Assembly: GCA_002368795.1 (NCBI GenBank)
Contig: DFFG01000052.1
Coordinates: forward strand, 1 to 21,622
From: Eubacterium sp. UBA3782
Lineage (GTDB): Bacteria > Bacillota > Clostridia > Lachnospirales > Lachnospiraceae
Length of the DNA: 21,622 nt
Direction: 5' to 3'
Shown here: piece after piece, positions 7,787-14,554 of the stretch
Layout of the letters: each line of letters starts with the position of its first letter
How positions within the stretch are numbered: position 1 is the first letter of the stretch
Made by a program: the position numbers and the translations under genes
Notes under the pieces: model-generated
What the model saw: only the letters and a program-made list of their open reading frames with translations
The model's database searches: none
Told to the model about the DNA's origin: nothing

Positions 7787-7890
7787 ATATACCTCCTTCA
7801 CGGCAAGCCATTACGGCCTGCACGCAAAAAACGGCGGATCTGCATAAAAGAATATGCATATGCCGATGTCTACATAATTTCCTGGCTCCA

Positions 7891-7919
7891 AGTATACACT
7901 GCTTTATGGAAAAATGCAA
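7891..7919 (-). promoter_or_regulatory. candidate lexA promoter
   Basis: On the minus strand TTGCAT (7914-7919) and TATACT (7891-7896) are separated by 17 bases. The -10 is good and the -35 is weak. The SOS box pair at 7930-7956 lies directly upstream. Confidence 0.5.
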
Positions 7920-7929
7920 CACGAAATTC

Positions 7930-7956
7930 CGAACAAATATTCCGAACAAACGTACG
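7930..7956. promoter_or_regulatory. overlapping pair of LexA (SOS) boxes near lexA
   Basis: CGAACAAATATTCC (7930-7943) and CGAACAAACGTACG (7943-7956) share one base and repeat at a 13-base step. Each matches the CGAAC-N4-GTTCC Gram-positive SOS box with one mismatch in the right half. They lie between the -35 regions of the divergent promoters. Confidence 0.75.
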
Positions 7957-7964
7957 GAAAACCA

Positions 7965-7993
7965 TTGACATCGTAATATCAGCGTAATATAAT
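7965..7993 (+). promoter_or_regulatory. consensus promoter for the yneA-like gene
   Basis: TTGACA (7965-7970), exactly 17 bases, then TATAAT (7988-7993): a full consensus sigma-A promoter. The expected start of transcription is near 8000, just before the SOS boxes at 8003-8029, which fits tight LexA repression of a very strong promoter. Confidence 0.9.
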
Positions 7994-8002
7994 TGCAATA
8001 TA

Positions 8003-8029
8003 CGAACGGATGTTCCGAACAGACATTCC
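8003..8029. promoter_or_regulatory. overlapping pair of LexA (SOS) boxes near the yneA-like gene
   Basis: CGAACGGATGTTCC (8003-8016) is a full-match SOS box. CGAACAGACATTCC (8016-8029) is a second copy with one mismatch, again at a 13-base step. They cover the first transcribed bases of the plus-strand promoter. Confidence 0.88.
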
Positions 8030-8100
8030 AAACGGAGGATCCATTATACACACAGCGATGTGCAAAAAAATGTACACATGATTTGCTAGAATGATTACAG

Positions 8101-8152
8101 GCGGTGAGGGGAGAACACCGCAGGCGCATCCCGCCAGATCAGCTGGGGATGC
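8101..8152 (+). other. two stem-loops in the yneA-like leader
   Basis: GCGGTG (8101-8106) pairs with CACCGC (8116-8121), and GCATCCC (8126-8132) pairs with GGGATGC (8146-8152). Both are perfect and adjacent within the roughly 205-base untranslated leader predicted from the promoter at 7965-7993. No known riboswitch pattern was recognised. Confidence 0.45.
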
Positions 8153-8204
8153 AGAGTCGTTCGAGAACAAGGAATATTGCTTTATTCACAGGGGGGTATT
8201 TACG

Positions 8205-8678
8205 ATGACAGCAGCAGCTTGCTTCAATACAGAATATGATAGCTATACCGGTTATGAGAGGGAGAACGCCAGCTTCAGGAGAAGTTCAGGCCGCATGGAA
8301 GAAGAGGAGCATGCGCGCAGGATGCGCAGAAACGCCCGGCGGCGTCTTTGCAGCTACAGACGCAGGGAGGCCAGGCTCAAGAGCATGATCCTTGTGCTCC
8401 TGCTGATCGTAGCCGCCTGCTTCTTTGCATTGTTCATGACAGCCACAAAGACTGAGGCACACAAGATGGACAAGCCTTCTTATAAATACTATACCAGCGT
8501 GACCGTGGATGCCGGCGACACGCTCTGGACCATTGCAGAGGAGCATATGACCGAAGAGTACCGGTCCATCGACGAGTATATGAGCGAGGTAGCATCCATC
8601 AATCATTTGAAGGGAGACCGCCTGACCAGAGGCCAGACGCTGTGCATTCCCTATTATTCCACCGAATATAAGGACTGA
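8205..8678 (+). CDS. yneA: YneA-like SOS-induced cell division suppressor (LysM)
   Basis: A 157-residue membrane protein. Residues 1-60 are cytoplasmic and very Arg-rich at 38-58. A membrane helix lies at about 61-80 (MILVLLLIVAACFFALFMTA), and a LysM wall-binding domain at about 99-150 (VTVDAGDTLWTIAEEHM to LTRGQTLCIPYY). In Bacillus, YneA is a small membrane-anchored LysM protein encoded divergently from lexA that delays division during DNA damage. Architecture, position and SOS boxes all agree, although the sequence alone does not prove division inhibition. ATG 8205 follows AGGGGGG (8190-8195). The frame is open back to an ATG at 8091, which lacks a ribosome binding site and would add 38 residues. 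The long basic N-terminal tail is larger than in Bacillus YneA. A hairpin at 8753-8795 ends the transcript. Confidence 0.85.
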   Translation: MTAAACFNTEYDSYTGYERENASFRRSSGRMEEEEHARRMRRNARRRLCSYRRREARLKSMILVLLLIVAACFFALFMTATKTEAHKMDKPSYKYYTSVTVDAGDTLWTIAEEHMTEEYRSIDEYMSEVASINHLKGDRLTRGQTLCIPYYSTEYKD

Positions 8679-8702
8679 TCCCTGGTTCTTATATTATATC
8701 TG

Positions 8703-8724
8703 CTCCCGTACACCCTTGCGGGAG
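8703..8724 (+). other. hairpin after the yneA-like gene
   Basis: CTCCCG (8703-8708) pairs with CGGGAG (8719-8724) around a 10-base loop. No U-run follows, so it is at best a weak terminator or a 3' end stabiliser. Confidence 0.35.
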
Positions 8725-8752
8725 TCTATATCCTTAATTCACCCTATCCCAT

Positions 8753-8795
8753 GGCGGCAGGTCATCCCCTAAAAGACCTGCCGCCAATTTTATTT
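8753..8795 (+). terminator. intrinsic terminator after the yneA-like gene
   Basis: GGCGGCAGGTC (8753-8763) and GACCTGCCGCC (8775-8785) form a perfect 11-base stem, followed by AATTTTATTT. Confidence 0.82.
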
Positions 8796-8798
8796 AAC

Positions 8799-8816
8799 TA
8801 TACAATGTATACAATG
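8799..8816 (+). repeat. tandem TATACAATG repeat
   Basis: TATACAATG occurs twice head to tail (8799-8807 and 8808-8816), 17 bases upstream of the candidate -35 of the ABC exporter gene. ACAAT (8811-8815) also forms a small inverted repeat with ATTGT at 8823-8827. It may be an operator. Confidence 0.4.
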
Positions 8817-8832
8817 TCACCAATTGTGGCGG

Positions 8833-8861
8833 TTGAGAAAAAAACAGAGATGTAGTAACAT
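8833..8861 (+). promoter_or_regulatory. candidate promoter of the ABC exporter gene
   Basis: TTGAGA (8833-8838), 17 bases, then TAACAT (8856-8861). Five of six and four of six bases match consensus. ATG 8903 follows at a normal distance, with AAGGGGAG at 8890-8897 as ribosome binding site. Confidence 0.5.
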
Positions 8862-8902
8862 TAACACGTAAAGCATTAAGGCCAGTAAGAAGGGGAGTAT
8901 AC

Positions 8903-10720
8903 ATGGCTGATTTTGATCCTGTTGATAATGAAAACACCCAGGGTTCTGATCCCGGGTTTCAGACATCCTTTAATTCCATAAATACCCTGCTGAACCGATG
9001 GCGTGACGGTACCTTTGGTGAGATCATTGACGACTGGAAATGGATCTTTTCCTACAGTGCCAGATACAAGGGCGCCATCATTTTCTATACCTTTCTGGGC
9101 ATTCTCAGCACTTCTCTGGGTCTGGTCAGCAGCATCGCCAGCAAATATGCCATCGATATCATTACTGGCAGGCAGACCGAGCGTCTCGCCCTGCTGTTGA
9201 CGATTATGATCAGCAGTTCGGTGTTCAGCATGGTCTTTGGCAATGTGATCAGCCGGATCACGCTCAAGCTGAGCATCCGGATCAACAACGATATCCAGGC
9301 GGATATCTTTGACAAGATCATCGATGCCGACTGGCTGGAGATCAGCCGGTATTCCAACGGCGATATCCTGAACCGCTTCAACAGCGATATCGGGACGGTA
9401 TCCGGCAATGCGATCAGCTGGCTTCCGACCATCGTGATCGCTGTTTATCAGTTCATTGCCACCTTTGCTGTCATCTGGAATTACGATCATGTCATGGCGT
9501 TTATCGCACTTGGCAGTGCGCCGTTTATGATCCTGATGTCCCACTATGTGGTGAAAAAACAGAGGGAGTACGGCAAGCAGGTCCGCCGGATGAGCAGCGA
9601 TATGATGACCTTTGAGGCGGAGACCTTCTACAATTTTGATACGATCAAATCGTTTGGCATTGCGGATATCTACAGCAGAAAGATGCGGGAATGGCAGGGC
9701 AGGTTCCGCGAGTTGCAGCTGACCTATAACATGTTTCAGATCAAGACGAATGTGCTGCTGTCCATCATCGGCCTGTTCGTGCAGATGCTTGCCTTCCTGT
9801 ATTGTCTGTATCTGCTGTGGATGAATGCCATCACCTATGGCACCATGACATTGTTCCTGGGACAGCGTTCCAAGCTTTCCAGTGCTTTCCGGAATGTGGT
9901 CGGCATCATCCCGAACTTTCTGAACAGTTCTGTATCCGCCCACCGGATCCGCGAGCTGGTGGATCTGCCGCGGGAGGTCCATATCCCCGGCAGCAGTGAG
10001 ATCGATGCATATATGGACGATGGATATACCGTCGAACTGGATGATGTAAACTTTGCCTATCTGGAAGATTCCCGTGTGATCACCAATTCTTCCTTTGTCG
10101 CACGGCCAGGTGAGATCGTAGCCCTGGTCGGTCCCTCCGGAGAGGGCAAGACCACCATGATCCGACTGATCCTGGGACTGGTCCATCCCGATGGGGGAAA
10201 GGTCACCATCGGCGCGTCAAATGGAGAACAGATCGAGGCAAATGCCGAGACGAGGCACCTGTTTGCTTATGTACCGCAGGGAAATACGATGCTGTCGGGC
10301 ACTATAGCCGACAACATGCGCCTTGCAAAGGAGGAGGCAACAGACGAGGAGATCATCGAAGCACTGAAGATCGCCTGCGCCTGGGATTTTGTAAAGGAAA
10401 AGCCGGAAGGTATCAATTCCGTGGTCAGAGAGCGGGGCAGAGGCCTGTCTGAGGGCCAGGCCCAGCGGATCGCTATCGCCAGAGCGGTACTGCGGGATGC
10501 GCCCATCCTTCTTCTGGATGAGGCCACCAGCGCCCTCGACGTTTCCACAGAGCGGCAGGTGCTGCGAAATATCGTGCAGCAGCGCCCGAACAAGACCTGC
10601 ATCGTGACGACCCATCGGCCCAGCGTGCTCAATATGTGCAAACGGGTATACCGGGTCATGAAGACGCATGTCACTGAGCTTTCCGAGGAAGAATCCAGCC
10701 GGATGGCCATGGACTTCTGA
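8903..10720 (+). CDS. ABC exporter, fused membrane and ATPase domains
   Basis: A 605-residue half-transporter expected to work as a homodimer, since no partner gene is adjacent. An N-terminal type IV exporter membrane domain (about 50-345, six helices) is followed by an ATPase domain (about 370-600). Visible ATPase motifs: Walker A GPSGEGKTT (410-418, K416), Q-loop YVPQGN, signature LSEGQ (515-519), Walker B ILLLDE (535-540) and H-loop H571 (TTHRPS). Walker A has Glu where GSGKS is usual, and the signature has Glu for the third Gly; the catalytic Lys, Asp, Glu and His are intact. Substrate cannot be read from the sequence: lipid, peptide or drug export are all possible. Terminated upstream DNA and a separate promoter for the next gene suggest it is transcribed alone. 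Confidence 0.9.
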   Translation: MADFDPVDNENTQGSDPGFQTSFNSINTLLNRWRDGTFGEIIDDWKWIFSYSARYKGAIIFYTFLGILSTSLGLVSSIASKYAIDIITGRQTERLALLLTIMISSSVFSMVFGNVISRITLKLSIRINNDIQADIFDKIIDADWLEISRYSNGDILNRFNSDIGTVSGNAISWLPTIVIAVYQFIATFAVIWNYDHVMAFIALGSAPFMILMSHYVVKKQREYGKQVRRMSSDMMTFEAETFYNFDTIKSFGIADIYSRKMREWQGRFRELQLTYNMFQIKTNVLLSIIGLFVQMLAFLYCLYLLWMNAITYGTMTLFLGQRSKLSSAFRNVVGIIPNFLNSSVSAHRIRELVDLPREVHIPGSSEIDAYMDDGYTVELDDVNFAYLEDSRVITNSSFVARPGEIVALVGPSGEGKTTMIRLILGLVHPDGGKVTIGASNGEQIEANAETRHLFAYVPQGNTMLSGTIADNMRLAKEEATDEEIIEALKIACAWDFVKEKPEGINSVVRERGRGLSEGQAQRIAIARAVLRDAPILLLDEATSALDVSTERQVLRNIVQQRPNKTCIVTTHRPSVLNMCKRVYRVMKTHVTELSEEESSRMAMDF

Positions 10721-10841
10721 TTTTATACCGGCTGCCGTTGGAAAAGGAGCGGCAGAGCATGGATCACTTGCCGGAACCAGAAAACTTAAGAGAGAAAGTT
10801 ACATAAATACAAAAAACTCTGGTAGAATAGAGATAAATCGG

Positions 10842-10870
10842 TTGACCCTAAGGAAAAAAACAGGTAAAAT
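10842..10870 (+). promoter_or_regulatory. promoter of the surface-polymer locus
   Basis: TTGACC (10842-10847), 17 bases, then TAAAAT (10865-10870), each matching consensus in five of six bases. Transcription would begin near 10877, giving a leader of about 165 bases before the dehydratase gene. The 321-base gap 10721-11041 otherwise holds a small hairpin (10732-10755, no U-run) and the inverted repeats at 10860-10946. Confidence 0.7.
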
Positions 10871-10946
10871 ATATTACTGCTGTATAAAATACCTGTTTGT
10901 ATATACAATAATATATTATAATTGCTATTGTATTTGGGTACAGGTA
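10860..10946. promoter_or_regulatory. three ACAGGTA/TACCTGT arms across promoter and leader
   Basis: ACAGGTA at 10860-10866 overlaps the -10. Its complement TACCTGT is at 10890-10896, and ACAGGTA recurs at 10940-10946. The first pair extends to nine bases (10858-10866 with 10890-10898) and is centred on the predicted transcription start. The second pair encloses a further perfect inverted repeat, ATACAATA (10903-10910) with TATTGTAT (10926-10933). The middle arm can pair with only one partner at a time. It could be an operator array or, if an upstream promoter is used, competing RNA folds. Confidence 0.5.
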
Positions 10947-11041
10947 TACATGCATTTTGATTGCTTTTTGTCTTCTTCCGTATCCGCAGAAACTATGCAG
11001 GAACGCTCATTAATGTCGTTGCTGTCCAGACAGGTTTGATC

Positions 11042-12946
11042 ATGGATGATATTTTCAATATTCACAACAGAACATTGGTCATAAGAGCCGGACTGCTGAT
11101 CATCTGCGATGCTGTCCTTGTGGGCCTTAGTATGCTTTTGGCATTGCTGGTCCGGTTTGACATGCAGCTTTCGGCTGTCGATCCGCTGTTTCTGGATACC
11201 ATACGGCGGTTTATGCCTATCACCATCATTATCAATCTGATCGTTTTCTCCGGTTTCCATTTGTACACCAGCCTCTGGCGTTTTGCCAGCAGTCTGGAAC
11301 TGCGCAATAACATGCTGGCTGTAGCCATTACCACAGTCCTGCAGGCAGCTATCATGTACATGATGGGCGCCTATATCCCGCGGAGCTTTCCATTTCTGTT
11401 TTTCGTTCTGCTGCTGGCCGGCAGCGTATTGCTGCGGTTTTCATACCGGGCGATCCGTGTATCCAAGCATAACCGGGAGATTGCCCATGCAGTTGCCCCC
11501 GTCTCTACGATGATCATCGGGGCAGGTGCGGCAGGATATAACATCATCCGCGAGATGAAGAACAGCAAGCATATGAACCGTAAGATCCCCTGCATCATCG
11601 ACGATGATCCGAAAAAGATCGGCTCCTATCTGCAGGGCGTACGGATCGTGGGAAATTCCGAATCGATTCCTTTCAATGCGGAAAAATACAACATTCAGGA
11701 GATCGTGATCGCCATCCCGACCCTGACCGGCAAGGAGAAGAAGCGGCTTCTTGGCCTTTGCCAGAAGACCAAGTGTAAGATCCTGATCCTGCCCGGCATC
11801 TATCAGCTGGTCAATGAAGAGGTCAGTGTATCCATGCTCCGGCAGGTGGAGATCGAGGACCTGCTTGGCCGTGAGCAGAAGCAGGTGGATCTTTCCGGCG
11901 TGCACAACACCCTCCATGACAAGGTCGTCCTGGTCACGGGCGGCGGCGGTTCCATCGGCAGTGAGATCTGCCGTCAGGTGGCAGCCCATGCGCCGAAGAT
12001 GCTGATCATCTTCGATATCTATGAAAACAACGCCTACGATATCCAGAATGAGCTGAAACGGGAGTACCCGGATCTGGATCTGGAGACCCTGATCGGCTCT
12101 GTGCAGGATAAGGAAAGAATTAATTTCGTATTCGAGCAGTATCATCCCCAGATCATCTTCCATGCAGCTGCGCACAAGCATGTGCCGCTGATGGAGACCA
12201 GTCCATGGGAAGCCATCAAAAACAATTCCTATGGCACATGGCTGGTGGCTGAGGCTGCCGACCGGTACCATGCAGAAAAGATGGTACTGATCTCCACGGA
12301 CAAGGCCGTGCGCCCGACAAACGTCATGGGTGCATCCAAACGTATCTGTGAGATGGTCATTGAAAGCTTTGCAAAGGATTCAGAAACCACCTTTGCCTGT
12401 GTACGCTTTGGAAATGTCCTTGGCAGCAACGGTTCTGTGATCCCGCTGTTCCGCAGGCAGATCGCAGCAGGAGGACCGGTGACGGTCACTGATCCCAACG
12501 TGATCCGTTATTTCATGACCATTCCAGAGGCGGTCAGCCTGGTGCTCCAGTGCGGCGAGCTGGCCGGAGGCGGCGAACTGTTCATCCTGGATATGGGTGA
12601 GCCGGTAAAGATCCTGGATCTGGCGGAGAACATGATCCGGCTGTCCGGCCTGAAGCCCTACGAGGATATCGAGATCAAATTTACCGGACTGCGTCCCGGC
12701 GAGAAACTGTACGAAGAGCTGCTGATCAACGAGAAAAACCTGGCCCGCACCTCAAAGGACGGGATTTTTGTGGCAAAGATGGAGCCGCTGGACCGTGAAA
12801 ACTTCAGGGAAAGACTGATGGAATTGTACCAGGCGGCAAAGGCAGAGGATCCAGGGATCCGCGAGAAGATCCGGGCGATGGTACCCGAGTATACCATCCT
12901 TGGGAACGGAAACGCTGCGCAGCAGGTGAGCAGCAGCAGGGAATAA
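11042..12946 (+). CDS. CapD/FlaA1-family membrane nucleotide-sugar 4,6-dehydratase/epimerase
   Basis: A 634-residue membrane-bound short-chain dehydrogenase of the CapD/PglF/FlaA1 type, which converts UDP-HexNAc to 4-keto-6-deoxy intermediates for surface glycans. About four N-terminal helices (14-135) precede a first Rossmann-like domain (IIGAGAAGYNIIREM) and the catalytic SDR domain. That domain has TGGGGSIG (299-306) for NAD(P) and STDKAVRPTNVMGASKR, where K433 is the catalytic Lys and M429 replaces the usual SDR Tyr, as in this family. The frame is open from TTG 10961. ATG 11042 is chosen because MDDIFNIHNRTLVIR matches the usual family start, though its ribosome binding site (ACAGG) is weak. 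It opens the polymer locus and probably supplies the first modified sugar, such as a bacillosamine- or FucNAc-type precursor; the exact product is not determinable. Confidence 0.9.
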   Translation: MDDIFNIHNRTLVIRAGLLIICDAVLVGLSMLLALLVRFDMQLSAVDPLFLDTIRRFMPITIIINLIVFSGFHLYTSLWRFASSLELRNNMLAVAITTVLQAAIMYMMGAYIPRSFPFLFFVLLLAGSVLLRFSYRAIRVSKHNREIAHAVAPVSTMIIGAGAAGYNIIREMKNSKHMNRKIPCIIDDDPKKIGSYLQGVRIVGNSESIPFNAEKYNIQEIVIAIPTLTGKEKKRLLGLCQKTKCKILILPGIYQLVNEEVSVSMLRQVEIEDLLGREQKQVDLSGVHNTLHDKVVLVTGGGGSIGSEICRQVAAHAPKMLIIFDIYENNAYDIQNELKREYPDLDLETLIGSVQDKERINFVFEQYHPQIIFHAAAHKHVPLMETSPWEAIKNNSYGTWLVAEAADRYHAEKMVLISTDKAVRPTNVMGASKRICEMVIESFAKDSETTFACVRFGNVLGSNGSVIPLFRRQIAAGGPVTVTDPNVIRYFMTIPEAVSLVLQCGELAGGGELFILDMGEPVKILDLAENMIRLSGLKPYEDIEIKFTGLRPGEKLYEELLINEKNLARTSKDGIFVAKMEPLDRENFRERLMELYQAAKAEDPGIREKIRAMVPEYTILGNGNAAQQVSSSRE

Positions 12947-13037
12947 GCAAAACCGGTAAAAACGCAGATTGGAAAATATTCATACAAAATACATACAAAA
13001 GAATGAGAGAATTGGCATTTATTTTCCCGTGAGGGGA

Positions 13038-13066
13038 TTGCAATTTTCACGTATTCTTAGTAAAAT
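13038..13066 (+). promoter_or_regulatory. promoter of the small sortase-substrate gene
   Basis: TTGCAA (13038-13043), 17 bases, TAAAAT (13061-13066). The -35 sits inside a near-symmetric element: CGTGA (13028-13032), palindrome ATTGCAAT (13037-13044), TCACG (13047-13051). Transcription would start near 13073, about 105 bases before the gene. Confidence 0.65.
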
Positions 13067-13178
13067 ACAAGGGAATGGTTTTGGAATAAGCGGCATCGCA
13101 GGATGGCAACTTATTCTGCATATGTCGTAGTCCTATAGATTCCGGACACCTGAAGAAAATACACAGGAGGGGAAAATG

Positions 13179-13403
13179 ATGAAAAAGAGAGTATTAGCAC
13201 TTGTCGCCGCACTTGTGATGACCATGAGCGTAGCTGCCCCGGTATTTGCCGGACCAAGCAAGCAGAACCCGCCCAAGAAAAATGTTCCGCCGGCACCGAA
13301 GACCGGAGAGATGGCAGACGCCGCAGCAGCAGTTGGTGGCATCGTGATCCTTGGAGGCGTTGCATATGTATCCGCTTCCAAGATGAAAAAGGCCAGAGCC
13401 TGA
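13179..13403 (+). CDS. 74-residue sortase substrate (APKTG-type sorting signal)
   Basis: A tiny exported protein with all parts of a sortase substrate. Signal peptide is residues 1-24 (ending AAPVFA), then a Pro/Lys-rich stretch (25-38), sorting motif A39-P-K-T-G43, hydrophobic segment (about 46-64) and basic tail KMKKARA. If cut between T42 and G43, the anchored product would be only 18 residues, six of them Pro and four Lys. Clostridioides difficile SrtB is known to use (S/P)PxTG motifs, so APKTG suits the class B sortase encoded next. ATG 13179 is chosen over the adjacent ATG 13176 because it stands eight bases from AGGAGG (13165-13170). It has its own promoter and terminator, so it can be made in excess over the sortase. 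Alternatively it is a small membrane protein whose motif is chance; the full layout argues against that. Confidence 0.8.
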   Translation: MKKRVLALVAALVMTMSVAAPVFAGPSKQNPPKKNVPPAPKTGEMADAAAAVGGIVILGGVAYVSASKMKKARA

Positions 13404-13464
13404 TCTGGCGGATCCGGCAGGAAGCTTCCCATGGAGCCATCGCCGGTCAAGAAAAGAACGTACG

Positions 13465-13497
13465 GGGTTGTCCTGAAAATCGGGCAGCCCTTCTTTT
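13465..13497 (+). terminator. terminator after the small sortase-substrate gene
   Basis: GGGTTGTCC (13465-13473) pairs with GGGCAGCCC (13482-13490) through nine pairs, two of them G-U, around an 8-base loop, and is followed by TTCTTTT. Read-through would feed the sortase gene. Confidence 0.65.
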
Positions 13498-13501
13498 ATG
13501 T

Positions 13502-13587
13502 ATGCACGATAAGGAACTGATAAAAATAGTTCCACTAACGCGGCTTGCAGAGAGGAATGCTCTCCGTCGGGCTTCCTTTTCGTGCAT
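13502..13587 (+). ncRNA. structured multi-stem element before the sortase gene
   Basis: ATGCACGA (13502-13509) pairs with TCGTGCAT (13580-13587) and closes a domain with two inner hairpins: GGAACT/AGTTCC (13513-13518 with 13528-13533) and GAGAG/CTCTC (13550-13554 with 13560-13564). AAGG/CCTT (13511-13514 with 13575-13578) could instead extend the closing stem. It ends 22 bases before the sortase start codon. I recognise no known RNA family; a 5' leader control element or a second terminator are both possible. Confidence 0.4.
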
Positions 13588-13609
13588 GGAGAAAGGAACT
13601 CACTGACCT

Positions 13610-14554
13610 ATGGCAGGAAAGAAGAACGAAAAGAAGTCCGGGGGCATCTGGATGGTGCTCCTGATCCTTTCGCTGATCGGTATCGTGATCATCCTTGGCG
13701 GTATTGTTTTCAGACTCTATCAGGACATGCAGGCCCAGAAGGAGTACGAGGCCTTGCAGGCCCAGCTGCAGATGCAGCAGGAACAGGAGGAAGAAGAAAA
13801 CGCCGACACCATTTCCGGTTCCTACGATCCGGAAGGTATTGCGACAGAGGAAGAGATCAACAGTCTGGAGTTTACCGGCACCCGTGAGGGCGAAGCGGCA
13901 AGACTTCCGGATGGGATCTTCAGCGGTGCAGGCGATCTGGTGGATTTTGCAAAGCTCGAAGAAATCAACCCGGATCTGTATGCCTGGGTGCGGATCCCCG
14001 ACACCGCCATCGACTATCCGGTGGCGCAGTATGGCGGCGAGGATGACAGCTTCTACCTGAATCACGATATGTACGGCAACTGGCGTTTCGCCGGATGCAT
14101 CTATTCCGAAAAACTCAACAAGAAGGATTTTTCTGATCCTCTCACTGTGCTGTACGGCCATAATATGATCAACGGCAGCATGTTTGCCGGACTGATGAAG
14201 TTTGCGGACCAGGAATATTTCGATGCCCATCCCTATATCTACGTCTACACAAAGGATAAGGTCTATGCCTATGAGATCTTTACCTTTTATACCTTTGACA
14301 ACCGTCACCTGCTCTATGCCTTCGATTTCTCCAAAAAGAAGGAATTCAAAAAGTATCTTGAGGAGATGGAAGAGGTGCACAGCTGGGATCTGAAGCGCCG
14401 CGAGGATGTGGAGGTGACCACAGATGACAAGCTCCTTGCCCTGGAGACTTGTGTCGGCAACGCCACAGACAACCGCTATCTGCTGCACGCAAAGCTGGTG
14501 TGGAGTGGATCCAATGAGGAATATCTCGAGTACATCGGAGCAGAAGAAAACTGA
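13610..14554 (+). CDS. srtB: class B sortase
   Basis: A 314-residue membrane-anchored transpeptidase. N-terminal membrane helix is at about 13-35, a charged Gln/Glu-rich probable coiled coil at about 38-62, then the sortase fold. Catalytic residues are present: H184 (VLYGHNM), C281 (LALETC) and R289 (DNRYLLHAKL). The LYGHNM...GSMFAGLMKF...YFDAHPYIYVY run and the long helix before the Cys are class B features. It cuts a sorting motif between Thr and Gly and joins the protein to peptidoglycan. The small APKTG protein encoded immediately upstream is the obvious substrate. ATG 13610 is preceded by AAAGGA (13592-13597) at a rather long distance. The stop codon overlaps the start of the LCP gene (TGATG), implying coupled translation. 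Confidence 0.93.
   Translation: MAGKKNEKKSGGIWMVLLILSLIGIVIILGGIVFRLYQDMQAQKEYEALQAQLQMQQEQEEEENADTISGSYDPEGIATEEEINSLEFTGTREGEAARLPDGIFSGAGDLVDFAKLEEINPDLYAWVRIPDTAIDYPVAQYGGEDDSFYLNHDMYGNWRFAGCIYSEKLNKKDFSDPLTVLYGHNMINGSMFAGLMKFADQEYFDAHPYIYVYTKDKVYAYEIFTFYTFDNRHLLYAFDFSKKKEFKKYLEEMEEVHSWDLKRREDVEVTTDDKLLALETCVGNATDNRYLLHAKLVWSGSNEEYLEYIGAEEN

Noticed and set aside
8091..8204. Extended N-terminus for the yneA-like gene
   Set aside because: ATG 8091 has no ribosome binding site, and the segment overlaps two perfect hairpins; ATG 8205 has a good site.
8876..10186. 436-codon minus-strand open frame inside the ABC exporter gene
   Set aside because: Low-complexity His/Asp/Gln-rich translation typical of an antisense shadow.
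10732..10755. Hairpin after the ABC exporter as terminator
   Set aside because: Six-pair stem without a following U-run; too weak to call.
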